This document shows, in pieces, positions 1 through 11,371 of a DNA stretch of 64,000 nucleotides. Location of the stretch: assembly GCF_963678635.1 (NCBI RefSeq), contig NC_087067.1, positions 36,097,966-36,161,965 of the forward strand, written 5' to 3'. Source of the DNA: Symsagittifera roscoffensis. Lineage: Eukaryota; Xenacoelomorpha; Acoela; Convolutidae. How positions within the stretch are numbered: the first letter of the stretch is position 1; each line of letters begins with the position of its first letter. Below the pieces are notes generated by a model. It was given only the letters and a program-made list of their open reading frames with translations. It did no database searches and had not been told where the DNA came from. A program made the translations under genes and the position numbers.

Positions 1-273
1 GAACAAACTGTTTGAATTGTAAAAATTGATTGATAGACTTCAAACTGAATGTCGTTTTGCATTTGATAAATAAATTGTTAATTGTCATTGCATGAAGTTG
101 TTAGTCCAGGGAGATAAATTATGCTTTGATATTTCTGCGGAGGAGGAAAAGTATATTTCTAATCAAAAATTTGCTCAAAAGGTGTAAAGTGATTGTTTGA
201 AGCTTCTTGTGTCAAAAACGATATTGATGGGTTGTGTGTTTTTGACTCGACTAGTGAAAACAAACGGAAAAAT

Positions 274-345
274 GATTCCACACAGGCTTGTATTGGAGGC
301 CTCCTGCGTGACTCACAGATGCGATAACCACTACTCCTTGGCACC
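274..345 (-). pseudogene. tRNA-like core, D lineage, GTC triplet
   Basis: Read on the minus strand this is a 72-nt tRNA-shaped sequence starting GGTGCCAAGG and ending TGGAATC. The acceptor arms pair at most positions, with a G-A mismatch at pair 4. The anticodon loop is GAGTCAC, so the triplet at 34-36 is GTC (Asp-like), but position 33 is A instead of the near-universal U. The T-loop reads TACAAGC, so U55 is lost, and pair 53-61 is broken. An A-run on the plus strand just left of it gives a short minus-strand T-run. It looks like a tRNA relic. It shares its 5' half with the V-lineage tRNA-Val-like copies, so both come from one ancestor. Confidence 0.65.
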
Positions 346-743
346 TATAGGGTTGCAAAATTTTAACGTTTTGGAATCAGTGGTTAAATGACATGTGTTA
401 GGAGTTTGCATCATCGCAATTCTATTTGCTAAAGAAAAAGTGGTTTTAATATTTGGTTCTCTTGAACTCCGTGAATACTCCTTATAAGTTTCTCTTCAAG
501 GCAGAAAAAAAGGCAGGTTTATTTTTCAATCACGTCTTTGTGATCAACCTACAATGGTTTTTTGACGTTTTTGAATGACAAATTTGGACCGCCACTTTAT
601 ATGAAACACTTGACTTCGATGTTCAAACAACCTAAGCTATTTTCAACTAACTACAAGGTTGACCTTAGTAAATACTGCGCTAGGTTTTTTGTTAAATCTT
701 GTTTGATTAGTAGAACGTATGTAGTTAGTTTAGTTGTAGCAGA

Positions 744-871
744 AATTATTTTTGTTTTTAGTTCTAAGCTTTTAAACCTAATATTACAATTCAAATTGTT
801 TGTTCAAGCGTGTGAGGGCAACGAAAAAACTAAAAACAAAAATAATTGTAATATTAGGTTTAAAAGCTTAG
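744..871. repeat. Nested inverted duplication (palindromic cluster)
   Basis: Two exact inverted pairs interlock. The 20-bp segment 744-763 is the reverse complement of 828-847. The 28-bp segment 764-791 is the reverse complement of 844-871. The segment between them, 792-827, is inverted relative to the sister copy near 6005-6085, which reads straight through. The arrangement fits a replication template switch onto the other strand in this copy only. Confidence 0.9.
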
Positions 872-1115
872 AACTGAGTATCATTTTGTATTTGAAAATG
901 TGAATTGTTAATTGTCATTTATGAAGTTGTTGGTTCAGGGAGAAATTGAATAAAAAAGCTTGTTTTGTAATTTTTGTGTAGACGGAAAACTTTTTTTGAA
1001 AAGATGATCGAAAGGTTTTAATTGATTGTTTGAAGCTTCTTGTGTCAAAAAAAGATTTTGATTGGTTTTGTGTTTTGGACTAGACTTGCGAAAGAAACGC
1101 AAAATTTGTCATTAA

Positions 1116-1852
1116 GTTCAAATTTTTCTTAAGCAAGCTATTGATTTATGAAAAAATTAAGTAATTGAAGTGGTTTCTTAGACCAAAACCTTTTTGCGAA
1201 AACCTAGTTTTTTTAAGCGAGCTAATCGAGCGATGAACTTCAAAATCATTCAAAATGTTTCTTTTTTACCAAACCCTTTTGCGAAAATAAAAACAAAATT
1301 ATGCAAGCTATTCAAGCTTTTAAACTTTTAAATTTTTCGAGTTATTTCACAGACCGAACGGTTTTTCGAAATTATTTTTGTGTTTTCAAGCAAGCTAAAA
1401 AAACTATGAAACTTTGAAGCATGTCATGTTGTTTTTTTAGAACGATTTAGTTCGCAATAAGTGTAAGTTTTTCTTAAGCAGGCTACTGAAGCTATGAAAA
1501 ATTGAAATTTTTGAAGTTGTTTCTTAGACCGAAACGTTTTGCAAATAGTTAGTTTTTAAGTTGTTTGTGACTGGAAAAAATCTTTTTGCGAAAAAAGGAG
1601 TTTTCTCATGCAAGCTACTTGAGCTATGAAAAATTGAAATATTTCAATTTATTTCAAAGAACAAATCTTGAATAGCAAAATTTAAGTAATCTTAATTTTT
1701 CAGTTTTTTGAATTTTACTTTTTTAAGTAAGCTAGTCGAGCTACGAAACTTTGATATACTTCACGTAGTATCCTTAAGCAAAGGTTGGCGAAAGAGTAGG
1801 TGTTTTCAACTAAGCTAGTCCAGCTATGAAACTTTTCAAATTGAATTTATAG
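1116..1852. repeat. ~86-bp satellite, block B copy 1
   Basis: These are degenerate tandem units marked by the motif AAGCAAGCTA or a one-base variant, at 1131, 1215, 1301, 1388, 1476, 1608, 1725 and 1808. Spacing is 83-88 bp except for two longer steps of 132 and 117 bp. Within a unit the order is the motif, an inverted-looking AAGCTATGAAACTTTGAAAT stretch, then a TAGACCGAA..TTTTGCGAA stretch. No coding signal is seen. Confidence 0.8.
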
Positions 1853-2305
1853 TGCAAAGCGGTTTTCTAAGCATATATTTTGCTATTTTCAGTTGATTCT
1901 TTTCAGACTAAAATCAACATACAAACGCAAAATATTTGAAAAACTGTGGGCAGGTTCTGTCTAGTCTGAAGTTGAGTCCAGTTCATCTTCTTTAAAGACT
2001 TTTGGAGTTTTCAGAATGAAGTCAAGAATAATCCTCAAAGAATCAAAGTTCTAGAAAGTCCTTTCCTAAAACATAGAGCTAAATGGTTGCTCTGAATAGT
2101 TTTTGATTGTTCTGATCTGAGCCCTGTTGAACGTTGTGCTCGATAAAAAAATTAAAAATTGCGAAAAGTTTCAAGTTTTTTGAGCTAGCTATTCAAGCTA
2201 AGAAACTTTAAAATATTTCCATTTATTTCATAGACTGAATCGGTTCGCAAAAAAGTTTAAAGTTTTCTAAGCAAGCTTTTAAAGCTATGAAATTTAGTTT
2301 TTTTT
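1853..2305. repeat. Block C copy 1 plus two ~86-bp units
   Basis: Block C is about 300 bp, contains GGGCAGGTTCTGTCTAGTCT, and ends near GATCTGAGCC. Related copies lie at 7067-7370, 12543-12860, 21073-21375 and 56509-57045. It is followed at about 2170-2300 by two units of the ~86-bp satellite. No gene or promoter is recognised. Confidence 0.75.
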
Positions 2306-2760
2306 ATGCTGAACAGTGAATTAGTTTTTCTATGCTGGTTTATTGGTGACTAATTTTAGTAAAATTACAAGCGTTGGTTGAGCAGATATGAGAACTTGAT
2401 ACTCCTAATCTCGATATTGTTGATATTCAAAAATGCCTGTTTTAGCCTGTTTAGAATTTTTTTGTATGCATTTCCCTCGCTTGTGTTTGCAAAGCGCAGT
2501 CTCGCCTATGTGTTATTTTTTGGGATAGTTTTATCAAGGACACAAATTTCTGGGACACAAGTTTCTATGCACCACTTAAAAGATATGTCTGCAGAATCCA
2601 GATGCGAGCGAGCACAGATTTCAGTGATCAGTTATGACACTTATATTTCCTTTAGTTCACTTACTTTTTTAGTTAAATGACGCTCCAAATTGCTGTTTTC
2701 TGAGTACTAGCTGTTCAAGAGTTTCAATAATTACAAGGTTGATCTTGCGCTACGGTATGT
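2306..2760. repeat. Block E copy 1
   Basis: This block of about 450 bp occurs four times in the window (also 7523-7980, 12991-13440 and 22005-22450). It always lies to the right of block C and contains a recurring open frame. Its right end runs into tRNA-satellite sequence at a TAGTAGAACGTATGTTGTTAG stretch shared with every monomer. Confidence 0.8.
2378..2680 (+). other. Recurring 100-codon open frame in block E (copy 1)
   Basis: The frame opens after an in-frame stop at 2360 and closes with TGA at 2678-2680. There is no ATG at its start; the first possible initiator is a TTG. The translation begins with a hydrophobic stretch of about 45 residues and ends in a Ser/Thr-rich tail. Copies at 7595-7897, 13063-13365 and 22073-22372 stay open, with length changes in whole codons. 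No family is recognised. It could be a chance frame in a repeat or an exon fragment, so it is not called as a gene. Confidence 0.25.
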
Positions 2761-3088
2761 TCTCTCAGTAAAAACTGTTCCTTTAGTAGAACGTATGTTG
2801 TTAGTTTAGTTATAGAAGAATATCTTTGTTTCGCTTATTTTTTCGATCGTCGCCCTATCACGCTTGAACAAAATGATTGAATTGTGAAAATAGGTTTATA
2901 AGCTTCGAACTGACTGTCATTTTGCATTTCATAAAGTAAATGTTAGTTTTCATTGTATGAAGTTGTTGATCCAGGAAGAGAAATTATGTTTCGATATTTC
3001 TGGAAGAAAAAGTATGTTTTTTAAAAAAATTTCGCTCAAAGGTTTCTAGTGAAAACAAACGGAGAAATCGTTTTACGGTAGAAAAATT

Positions 3089-3164
3089 GATTCCACACAG
3101 GCTTGCTTGTGCTGGAGGCCTCCTGTGTGATTCGCAGATGCGATAAGCACTACTCCTTAGCACT
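3089..3164 (-). pseudogene. tRNA-like core, D lineage, 4-bp duplication
   Basis: 76 nt. A 4-bp CTTG duplication enlarges the T-loop region, and G19 of the D-loop is changed to C. The triplet is ATC with A33. Confidence 0.6.
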
Positions 3165-3544
3165 TATAGGATTGCAAAGTTATGAAGATTCGGAATCAAT
3201 GGTCAAATGGCATGTGTTAGGAGTTTCCATCATCGCAACTCTATTTGCCAAAGAAAAAATGGGTTTATAGAGATCCGAGGTTTAAATTTTTGGTTCTCTT
3301 GAACTCCGTGAATACTTCTTATAAGTTTCTCTTCAAGGCAGAGAATAAGTATATTGTGTTTGTTATTAGAATAAATTGTGTTATGTTGTTTTTGTGAAGA
3401 CGGAAAATATCTTTTTTGAAACGATGATCAAAAGGTGTTAATTGACTGCTTAAAGCTTCTTGTGTGAAAGAAGATTATGATTGGTTTTGTGTTTTGACTG
3501 GACTATGGAAAAAACCTAGAAATTGTCAAACGGTAAAAAAAAAC

Positions 3545-3617
3545 TGAAGCCACCCAGGCGTGAACTGGGGACATTCTGTGTGTTGGACAGATGTGAGAAC
3601 CACTACACCATGTCAAC
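3545..3617 (-). pseudogene. tRNA-Val(AAC)-like, V lineage, acceptor broken
   Basis: The T-stem CCCAG/CTGGG is perfect. The anticodon stem TCTGT/ACAGA is fully paired through a two-sided change from the usual TCTGC/GCAGA. Loop position 33 is C (CCAACAC). The acceptor (GTTGACA against TGGCTTC) has three mismatches. The sister with the same paired change is at 49840. Confidence 0.6.
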
Positions 3618-4305
3618 TATGAGATTGCATAAATTTTAGGATTAGGAAGCAGTGGTCAAGTGGCATTTGTTAAGAGTTTTCATCATCTCAACTTTGTTTG
3701 CTATCGAAAAAGTGGTTTTTATCAAGATCCGAGCTTGAATTGTAAAAATAGGTTACAAAGCTTCTAAATGAGTGGAATTTTGTTACTGATAAAAAAAAAT
3801 TGTTAATTGACCTTGCATGAGGTTGTTGGTCCAGGGACATTAAAAAAAACAGGGAAAGCTATTTCCAACTAATTGCAAGACTGACCTTAGTAAATCTTGC
3901 GGTATGTTTTTTAGTAAGAATTGTTTGTTTAGTAGAACTCATGTTGTTAGTTTAGTTGCAGAAAAATATCTTTTATTTTTTTGCTTTTTTTATCGTTTCC
4001 CTATCACGCTTAAACAAACTGTTTGAATTGTAAAAATAGGTTTTAAAGCTTCGAACTGACTGTCATTTTGCATTTGATAAAGTAAGTTGTTATTTTTCAA
4101 TGCATGAAGTTGTTGGTCTAGAGAGAGACATTATGTTTTGATATTTCTGTGGAGAAGGAAAAGTATGTTTTTAAAAGATTTTGCTCAAATTGTTTCAAGT
4201 GATTGTTTGAAGCTTCTTGTGTCGAAGAAGATAATGATTGGTTTTGTGTTTTGACTCGACTAGTGAAAACAAACGGAGAAATCGTATAAATTTTTTTAAA
4301 AAAAC

Positions 4306-4375
4306 GATTCCACAGGCTTGTGCTGGAGGCCTCTTGGGTGATTCGCAGTTGCGATAACCACTACTCCTTGGCACT
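4306..4375 (-). pseudogene. tRNA-like core, D lineage
   Basis: 70 nt; two bases are missing at the acceptor/T-stem junction. The anticodon stem is weakened by CTTGGGTG instead of CCTGCGTG on the plus strand. Confidence 0.55.
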
Positions 4376-4793
4376 TATAGGATTTCAAAAATATAATGAT
4401 TCGGAATTAGTGGTCAAATGGCATGTGTTAGGAGTTTGCATTATCTGAATTTGAAATATCTTTTTGTTTTTTTGAATAGTTTTTTTATCGTTGCCCCTCT
4501 CACCATTGAACAAACAATTTGAAGTGTAATATTAGGTTTAGAAGCTTAGAACTGAGCATCATTTCGAATTTGAAGAAGTGAATTGCAAAATGTCATTTCA
4601 TGAGGTTGTTAGCTCAGGGAGAAAATTTCCGTTTGATTATTTTTGTGAAGATGGAAAATTTTTTATTTGAAATGATGACCAAAAGGTTTTAATTGATTGC
4701 TTAAAGCTTTTGTATTAGAGAAAAATTTGATTGGTTTTGTGCTTTTGACTTGACAAGATAAAAAAACGCAGAAATTATCAAACGGTAAAAACC

Positions 4794-4866
4794 GTTGCCA
4801 CCCAGGGTTGAACTTGGGACCTTCTGTGTGGTAGCCCGATGTGATAACCACTACACCATGGAATAT
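4794..4866 (-). pseudogene. tRNA-like core, V lineage, strongly decayed
   Basis: The anticodon loop has become CTACCAC and both acceptor strands have drifted (plus-strand end ATGGAATAT). The GTGTAGTGGTTATCAC D-arm is intact. Confidence 0.5.
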
Positions 4867-5531
4867 ATAAGATTGCATATACTTTAAGATTCGGAACCAG
4901 TGTTCAAGTGGCATTTGTTAAGAGTTTGCGTCATTGCAGCTTTGTTTGCCAAAGAAGAATTAGGTTTCATCAAGATCCGAGGTTGAATTGTGAAAATAGG
5001 ATTCAAAGCTTCGAAATGAGTTGCATTTTGTTTTTGATAAGAAGAACTGTGAATTTTCCTTGCATGAGGTTGTATGTTCAGGGAGAAAAACCAGGGAAAA
5101 CTATTTTCCTTTAATTCCAAGACTGACTTTAGTAAACTTTGCGGTATGCTTTTTTAGTAAGAACTGTTTGTTTAGTAGAACGTTTATTGTTAATTTAGTT
5201 GTAGAATATCTTTTAGTTTTTTTTCGTCTATTTTTTCGATCGTTGCCCCATCACGCTTGAACAAACTGTTTGAATTGTAAAAATTGATTGATAGACTTCA
5301 AACTGAATGTCGTTTTGCATTTGATAAATAAATTGTTAATTGTCATTGCATGAAGTTGTTGGTCCAGGGAGATAAATTTTGCTTTGATATTTCCGCGGAG
5401 GAGGAAAAGTATATTTCTAATCAAAAATTTGCTCAAAAGGTGTAAAGTGATTGTTTGAAGCTTCTTGTGTCAAAAACGATATTGATGGGTTGTGTGTTTT
5501 TGACTCGACTAGTGAAAACAAACGGAAAAAT

Positions 5532-5603
5532 GATTCCACACAGGCTTGTATTGGAGGCCTCCTGCGTGACTCACAGATGCGATAATGACTACTCCTTGGC
5601 ACC
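5532..5603 (-). pseudogene. tRNA-like core, D lineage, GTC triplet, D-loop GG lost
   Basis: Duplicate of the core at 274, with the D-loop altered so that G18-G19 and the end of the A box are lost (AGTCATTATC instead of AGTGGTTATC). Confidence 0.6.
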
Positions 5604-6340
5604 TATAGGATTGCAAAATTTTAAAGTTTTGGAATCAGTGGTTAAATGACATGTGTTAGGAGTTTGCATCATCGCAATTCTAATTGCTAAAGAAAAAGTG
5701 GTTTTAATATTTGGTTCTCTTGAACTCCGTGAATACTCCTTATAAGTTTCTCTTCAAGGCAGAGAAAAAGGCAGGTTTATTTTTCAATCACGTCTTTGTG
5801 ATCAACCTACAATGGTTTTTTGACGTTTTTGAATGAAAAATTTGGACCGCCACTTTATATGAAACACTTGACTTCGATGTTCAAACAACCTAAGCTATTT
5901 TCAACTAACTACAAGGTTGACCTTAGTAAATACTGCGCTAGGTTTTTTGTTAAATCTTGTTTGATTAGTAGAACGTATGTAGTTAGTTTAGTTGTAGCAG
6001 AAATTATTTTTGTTTTTAGTTTTTTCGTTGCCCTCACACGCTTGAACAAACAATTTGAATTGTAATATTAGGTTTAAAAGCTTAGAACTGAGTATCATTT
6101 TGTATTTGAAAATGTGAATTGTTAATTGTCATTTATGAAGTTGTTGGTTCAGGGAGAAATTGAATAAAAAAGCTTGTTTTTTAATTTTTGTGTAGACGGA
6201 AAACTTTGTTTGAAAAGATGATCGAAAGGTTTTAATTGATTGTTTGAAGCTTCTTGTGTCAAAAAAAGATTTTGATTGGTTTTGTGTTTTGGACTAGACT
6301 TGTGAAAGAAACGCAAAATTTGTCATTAAGTTCAAGTTTT

Positions 6341-7066
6341 TCTTAAGCAAGCTATTGATTTATGAAAAAATTAAGTAATTGAAGTGGTTTCTTAGACCAA
6401 AACCTTTTTGCGAAAACCTAGTTTTTTTTAAGCGAGCTAATCGAGCGATGAACTTCAAAATCATTCAAAATGTTTCTTTTTTACCAAAACCTTTTGCGAA
6501 AATAAAAAAAAAATTATGCAAGCTATTCAAGCTTTTAAACTTTTAAATTTTTCGAGTTATTTCACAGACCGAACGGTTTTTCGAAATTATTTTTGTGTTT
6601 TTAAGCAAGCTAAAAAAACTATGAAACTTTGAAGCATGTCACGTTGTTTTTTTAGAACGATTTAGTTCGCAATAAGTGTAAGTTTTTCTGAAGCAGGCTA
6701 CTGAAGCTATGAAAAATTGAAATTTTTGAAGTTGTTTCTTAGACCGAAACGTTTTGCAAATAGTTAGTTTTTAAGTTGTTTGTGACTGGAAAAAATCTTT
6801 TTGCGAAAAAAGGAGTTTTCTCATGCAAGCTACTTGAGCTATGAAAAATTGAAATATTTCAATTTATTTCAAAGAACAAATCTTGAATAGCAAAATTTAA
6901 GTAATCTTAATTTTTCAGTTTTTTGAATTTAACTTTTTTAAGTAAGCTAGTCGAGCTACGAAACTTTGATATACTTCACGTAGTATCCTTAAGCAAAGGT
7001 TGGCGAAAGAGTAGGTGTTTTCAACTAAGCTAGTCCAGCTATGAAACTTATCAAAGTGAATTTATA
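6341..7066. repeat. ~86-bp satellite, block B copy 2
   Basis: Near-identical copy of 1116-1852 from the ~5.26-kb duplication. Confidence 0.8.
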
Positions 7067-7522
7067 GTGCAAAGCGGTTTTCTAAGCATATATTTTGCTA
7101 TTTTCAGTTGATTCTTTTCAGACTAAAATCAACATACAAACGCAAAATATTTGAAAAACTGTGGGCAGGTTCTGTCTAGTCTGAAGTTGAGTCCAGTTCA
7201 TCTTCTTTAAAGACTTTTGGAGTTTTCAGAATGAAGTCAAGAATAATCCTCAAAGAATCAAAGTTCTAGAATGTCCTTTCCTAAAACATAGAGCTCAATG
7301 TTTGCTCTGAATAGTTTTTGATTGTTCTGATCTGAGCCCTGTTGAACGTTGTGCTCGATAAAAAAATTAAAAATTGCGAAAAGTTTCAGGTTTTTTGAGC
7401 TAGCTATTCAAGCTAAGAAACTTTAAAATATTTCCATTTATTTCATAGACTGAATCGGTTCGCAAAAAAGTTTAAAGTTTTCTAAGCAAGCTTTTAAAGC
7501 TATGAAATTTAGTTTTTTTTTT
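7067..7522. repeat. Block C copy 2 plus two ~86-bp units
   Basis: Corresponds to 1853-2305 with only scattered substitutions. Confidence 0.75.
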
Positions 7523-7980
7523 ATGCTGAACAGTGAATTAGTTTTTCTATGCTGGTTTATTGGTGACTAATTTTAGTAAAATTACAAGCGTTGGTTGAGC
7601 AGATATGAGAACTTGATACTCCTAATCTCGATATTCTTGATATTCAAAAATGCCTGTTTTAGCCTGTTTAGAATTTTTTTGTATGCATTTCCCTCGCTTG
7701 TGTTTGCAAAGCGCAGTCTCGCCTATGTGTTATTTTTTGGGATAGTTTTATCAAGGACACAAATTTCTGGGACACAAGTTTCTATGCACCACTTAAAAGA
7801 TATGTCTGCAGAATCCAGATGCGAGCGAGCACAGATTTCAGTGATCAGTTATGACACTTATATTTCCTTTAGTTCACTTACTTTTTTAGTTAAATGACGC
7901 TCCAAATTGCTGTTTTCTGAGTACTAGCTGTTCAAGAGTTTCAATAATTACAAGGTTGATCTTGCGCTACGGTATGTTCT
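7523..7980. repeat. Block E copy 2
   Basis: Contains the open frame 7595-7897, which differs from copy 1 by a single Leu to Phe change near residue 14. Confidence 0.8.
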
Positions 7981-8373
7981 CTCAGTAAAAACTGTTCCTT
8001 TAGTAGAACGTATGTTGTTAGTTTAGTTATAGAAGAAAATCTTTGTTTCGCTTGTTTTTTTGATCGTTGCCCTATCACGCTTGAACAAACTGTTTGAATT
8101 GTAAAAATAGGTTTATAAGCTTCGAACTGACTGTCATTTTGCATTTGATAAAGTAAATTGTTAATTGTCATTGCATGAGGTTGTTGGTTCATGGAGAAAA
8201 ATTGTGTTTTATTCTTTTTGTGAAGACCGATTTTTTTTTCTTTTTTGAAAATTTGATCAAAAGGTTTTGATTGATTGGTTAAAGCTTCTTGAGTCAAAAA
8301 AAGTTTTGATTGCTTTTGTGTTTTTGACTAGACTAGTGAAAAAAACGCAGACATTGTCAAACGGTAAAAAACG

Positions 8374-8445
8374 GATGCCATCCAAGTTTGAGCTTTGGCC
8401 CTTCTGCGTGTTCGGCTGATGTGATAACCACTACACCATGGCACC
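8374..8445 (-). pseudogene. tRNA-Val(AAC)-like, V lineage, U33 lost
   Basis: Acceptor GGTGCCA/TGGCATC pairs fully with one G-T. The D-arm is intact. The anticodon loop is CGAACAC, so the triplet AAC is kept but position 33 is G. The T-stem is weak because GGGG of the usual T-stem/variable region has drifted. A T-run follows the 3' end. Confidence 0.6.
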
Positions 8446-9081
8446 AGATTGCATAGATTTCAAGACGGAATCAGTGGTCAAGTGGCATTTATTAGGGGTT
8501 TTTATCATCGCAATTTTAATTGTTATAGAAAAAGTAGGTTTCATGAAGATCCGAGGTTGAATTGTAAAAATAAGTTTCAAAGCTTCGAAATGAGTGGCAT
8601 TTTGTTTTTGATTAAAAAATTGTTAATTGTCCTTGCATGAGGTTGTAAGTCCAGGGAGAAAAACCAAGCAAGGCTGACCTTAGTAAGTTTTGCGCTATGT
8701 TTTTTACTAAGAACTGTTGTTAGTTTAGTTGTAGAAGAACAGCTTTTATTTTTTTGCTTAATTTTTCGATTGTTGCCCTATTACGCTCAAACAAACTGTT
8801 TGAATTGTAAAAATAGGTTTACAAGCTTCAAACTGAGTGTCATTTTTTATGTGATAAACTAAATTGTTAATTGTCCTTGCATGAAGTTGTTGTTCGAGGG
8901 AGAGAAATTATGTTTTGACATTTCTGTTGAGAAGTAAAAGTATGTTTTTTAACAAAATTTTCATCAAAAGGTTTCAAGTGATTGTTTGAAGCTTGTTGTG
9001 TCAAAGAAGACATTGATTAGTTTTGTGTTTTTGACTCGACTAGTGGAAACAAACCGGAGAAGTTGTGTATTGGTGAAAAAT

Positions 9082-9153
9082 GAGTCCTTACAGGCTTCAA
9101 CTGGGGATTTTCTGCGTGATTGGCAGATGCGATAACCACTACTCCTTGGCACC
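9082..9153 (-). pseudogene. tRNA-like core, D lineage, subtype GTTGAAGC
   Basis: The anticodon stem TCTGC/GCAGA is perfect; the loop CAATCAC gives triplet ATC with A33. The T-loop TTGAAGC has lost invariant C56. Confidence 0.6.
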
Positions 9154-9551
9154 TATAGAATTGCAAACTTTTAAAGACTCGGAATCAGTGGTCAAATGGC
9201 ACTTGTTAGGAGTTTGCATAATCGCAACTTTGTTTGCTGTAGAAAAAGTGGTTTTCACCAAGATCGGAGGTTGAGTTGTAAAAATAGGTTTCAAAGCTTC
9301 GAAATGGGTGGCTTTTTGTTTTTGATTGAAAAAATTGTTAATCGTCTTTGCATGAGGTTGTTGGTCCAGGGAGAGAAATTATGTTTTGATATTTCTTTGG
9401 AGAAGGAAAAGTATGTTCTTGAAAACAAGTTTTGCTCAAAAAGTTTCAAGCGATTTTTGAAGCTTCTTGTGTCAAAGAAGATATTGATTGGTTTTGTGTT
9501 TTTGACTCGATTAGTGAAAACTAACGGAGAAATCGTATAACGGTAAAAAAT

Positions 9552-9623
9552 AATTCCACACAGGCTTGTACTGGGAGCCTCCTGCGTGATTCGCAAATGC
9601 GATAAGCACTACTCCTTCGCACC
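9552..9623 (-). pseudogene. tRNA-like core, D lineage, subtype GTACAAGC
   Basis: U55 is changed to A. The D-loop GG is damaged (GTGCTTATC), and the acceptor start is GGTGCGA. Confidence 0.55.
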
Positions 9624-10568
9624 TATAGGATTCGAAAGTTATAAAGATACGGAATCGGTGGTCAAATGGCATGTGTTTGGAGTTTGCATCATCGCAACTC
9701 TAATTCTATAGAAAAGTGGGTTTATCGAGATCCGAGGTTTCAAAATTTTTGTTCTCTTCAACTCCATGAATACTTCTTGTGAGTTCTTTTCAAGGCCGAG
9801 AAAAAGTTAGGTATACTTTTCAATCAGGCCATTGTGTTGAACCTACACTCGTTTTCTGACGTTTTTTAATGCAAATTTTGGAGCACCACTTTCTATAAAG
9901 CACTCGACTTCGATGTTCAGACAGCATAATCCATTTTCAACTAATTGCAGGTTTGACCTTAGTAAACCTTACTCTAAGTTTTTTTAAGTTAAAATTGTTC
10001 GTTTACTAGAACGTATGTTGTTAGTTTAGTTGTAGAAGAATACCTTTTTGATTTTTTGCTTAAATTTTTTGACCGTTGCCCTCTCACACTTGAACAAACA
10101 ATTTGATATGTAGTAATAGGTTTAAAAGCTTAGAACTGAGTATCAGTTCGCATTTGAAGAAGTGAATTGTTGATTGTCATGTCTTGAGGTTGTTGGCTCA
10201 TGGAGAAAATTTATGTTTTGATATTTCTGTGGAGAAGGAAAAGTATGTTTATTAACAAAGTTTTGCTCACAAGGTTTCATGTGATTGTTTGAAGCTTCTT
10301 TTGTCGAAGAAGATATTGATTGTTTTTGTGGTTTTGACTCGACTAGAAGTGAAATTGGTAAATTTCGTTTCATGAGGTTGTTGGTTCATGGAGAAAAATT
10401 GTGTTTTATTCTTTTTGTGAAGACCGATTTTTTTCTTTTTTGAAAATATGATCAAAAGGTTTTGATTGATTGCTTAAAGCTTCTTGAGTCAAAAACAGTT
10501 TTGATTGCTTTTGTGTTTTTGACTAGACTAGTGAAAAAAACGCAGACATTGTCAAACGGTAAAAAACG

Positions 10569-10640
10569 GATGCCACCCAAGTTTGAACTTTGGCCCTTCT
10601 GCGTGTTCGGCTGATGTGATAACCACTACACCATGGCACC
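10569..10640 (-). pseudogene. tRNA-Val(AAC)-like, V lineage, U33 lost
   Basis: Duplicate of 8374 with the same CGAACAC loop. The acceptor is fully paired. T-stem pairs 50 and 51 are broken. Confidence 0.6.
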
Positions 10641-11299
10641 AGATTGCATAGATTTCAAGACGGAATCAGTGGTGAAGTGGCATTTGTTAGGGGTTTTTAT
10701 CATCGCAATTTTGTTTGTTATAGAAAAAGTAGGTTTCATGAAGATCCGAGGTTGAATTGTAAAAATAAGTTACAAAGCTTCGAAATGAGTGGCATTTTGT
10801 TTTTGATTAAAAAATTGTTAATTGTCCTTGCATGAGGTTGTAAGTCCAGGGAGAAAAACCAAGCAAAGCTATTTTCAACTAATAACAAGGCTGACCTTAG
10901 TAAGTTTTGCGCTATGTTTTTTACTAAGAACTGTTGTTAGTTTAGTTGTAGAAGAACAGCTTTTATTTTTTTGCTTAATTTTTCGATTGTTGCCCTATTA
11001 CGCTCAAAAAAAACTGTTTGAATTGTAAAAATAGGTTTACAAGCTTCGAACTGAGTTTCATTTTTTATGTGATAAACTAAATTGTTAATTGTCCTTGCAT
11101 GAAGTTGTTGTTCGAGGGAGAGAAATTATGTTTTGACATTTCTGTTGAGAAGTAAAAGTATGTTTTTTAACAAAATTTTCATCAAAAGGTTTCAAGTGAT
11201 TGTTTGAAGCTTGTTGTGTCAAAGAAGACATTGATTAGTTTTGTGTTTTTGACTCGACTAGTGGAAACAAACCGGAGAAGTTGTGTATTGGTGAAAAAT

Positions 11300-11371
11300 G
11301 AGTCCACGCAGGCTTCAACTGGGGATTTTCTGCGTGATTGGCAGATGCGATAACCACTACTCCTTGGCACC
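11300..11371 (-). pseudogene. tRNA-like core, D lineage, subtype GTTGAAGC
   Basis: Duplicate of 9082. Perfect anticodon stem, ATC triplet, A33, C56 lost. Confidence 0.6.

Larger units (their letters stand above)
1..1115. repeat. tRNA-bearing satellite, segment R1
   Basis: This is the right part of one D-lineage monomer and the start of the next. It holds one tRNA-like core at 274-345. Its sequence returns at 5259-6350, so it is the left copy of a ~5.26-kb duplication that may begin before the window. It carries a local inverted duplication at 744-871 that the other copy lacks. The short open frames here are the same repeat read in several frames and show no recognisable domain. Confidence 0.85.
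2760..6340. repeat. tRNA-bearing satellite, segment R2
   Basis: Alternating D and V monomers with tRNA-like cores at 3089, 3545, 4306, 4794 and 5532. The part from 5259 onward repeats the start of the window. Each monomer also holds two copies of a ~90-bp subrepeat built on AAGCTTCGAA..TGAGTG..TTGTTAATTGTC..GCATGAGGTTGTTGGTCCAGGGAG. Confidence 0.85.
5259..8035. repeat. Right copy of ~5.26-kb duplication
   Basis: Bases 1-2820 are repeated here with very few substitutions, at offset 5258 falling to 5217. The shift is caused mainly by the palindromic insertion at 744-871 in the left copy. Homology falls to ordinary inter-monomer similarity after about 8035. The unit covers tRNA satellite plus blocks B, C and E, which shows that these blocks move together. 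Confidence 0.85.

Noticed and set aside
562-903. 113-codon plus-strand frame as a gene
   Set aside because: Its extra length comes from the inverted duplication at 744-871. The sister at 5820-6065 ends after 81 codons.
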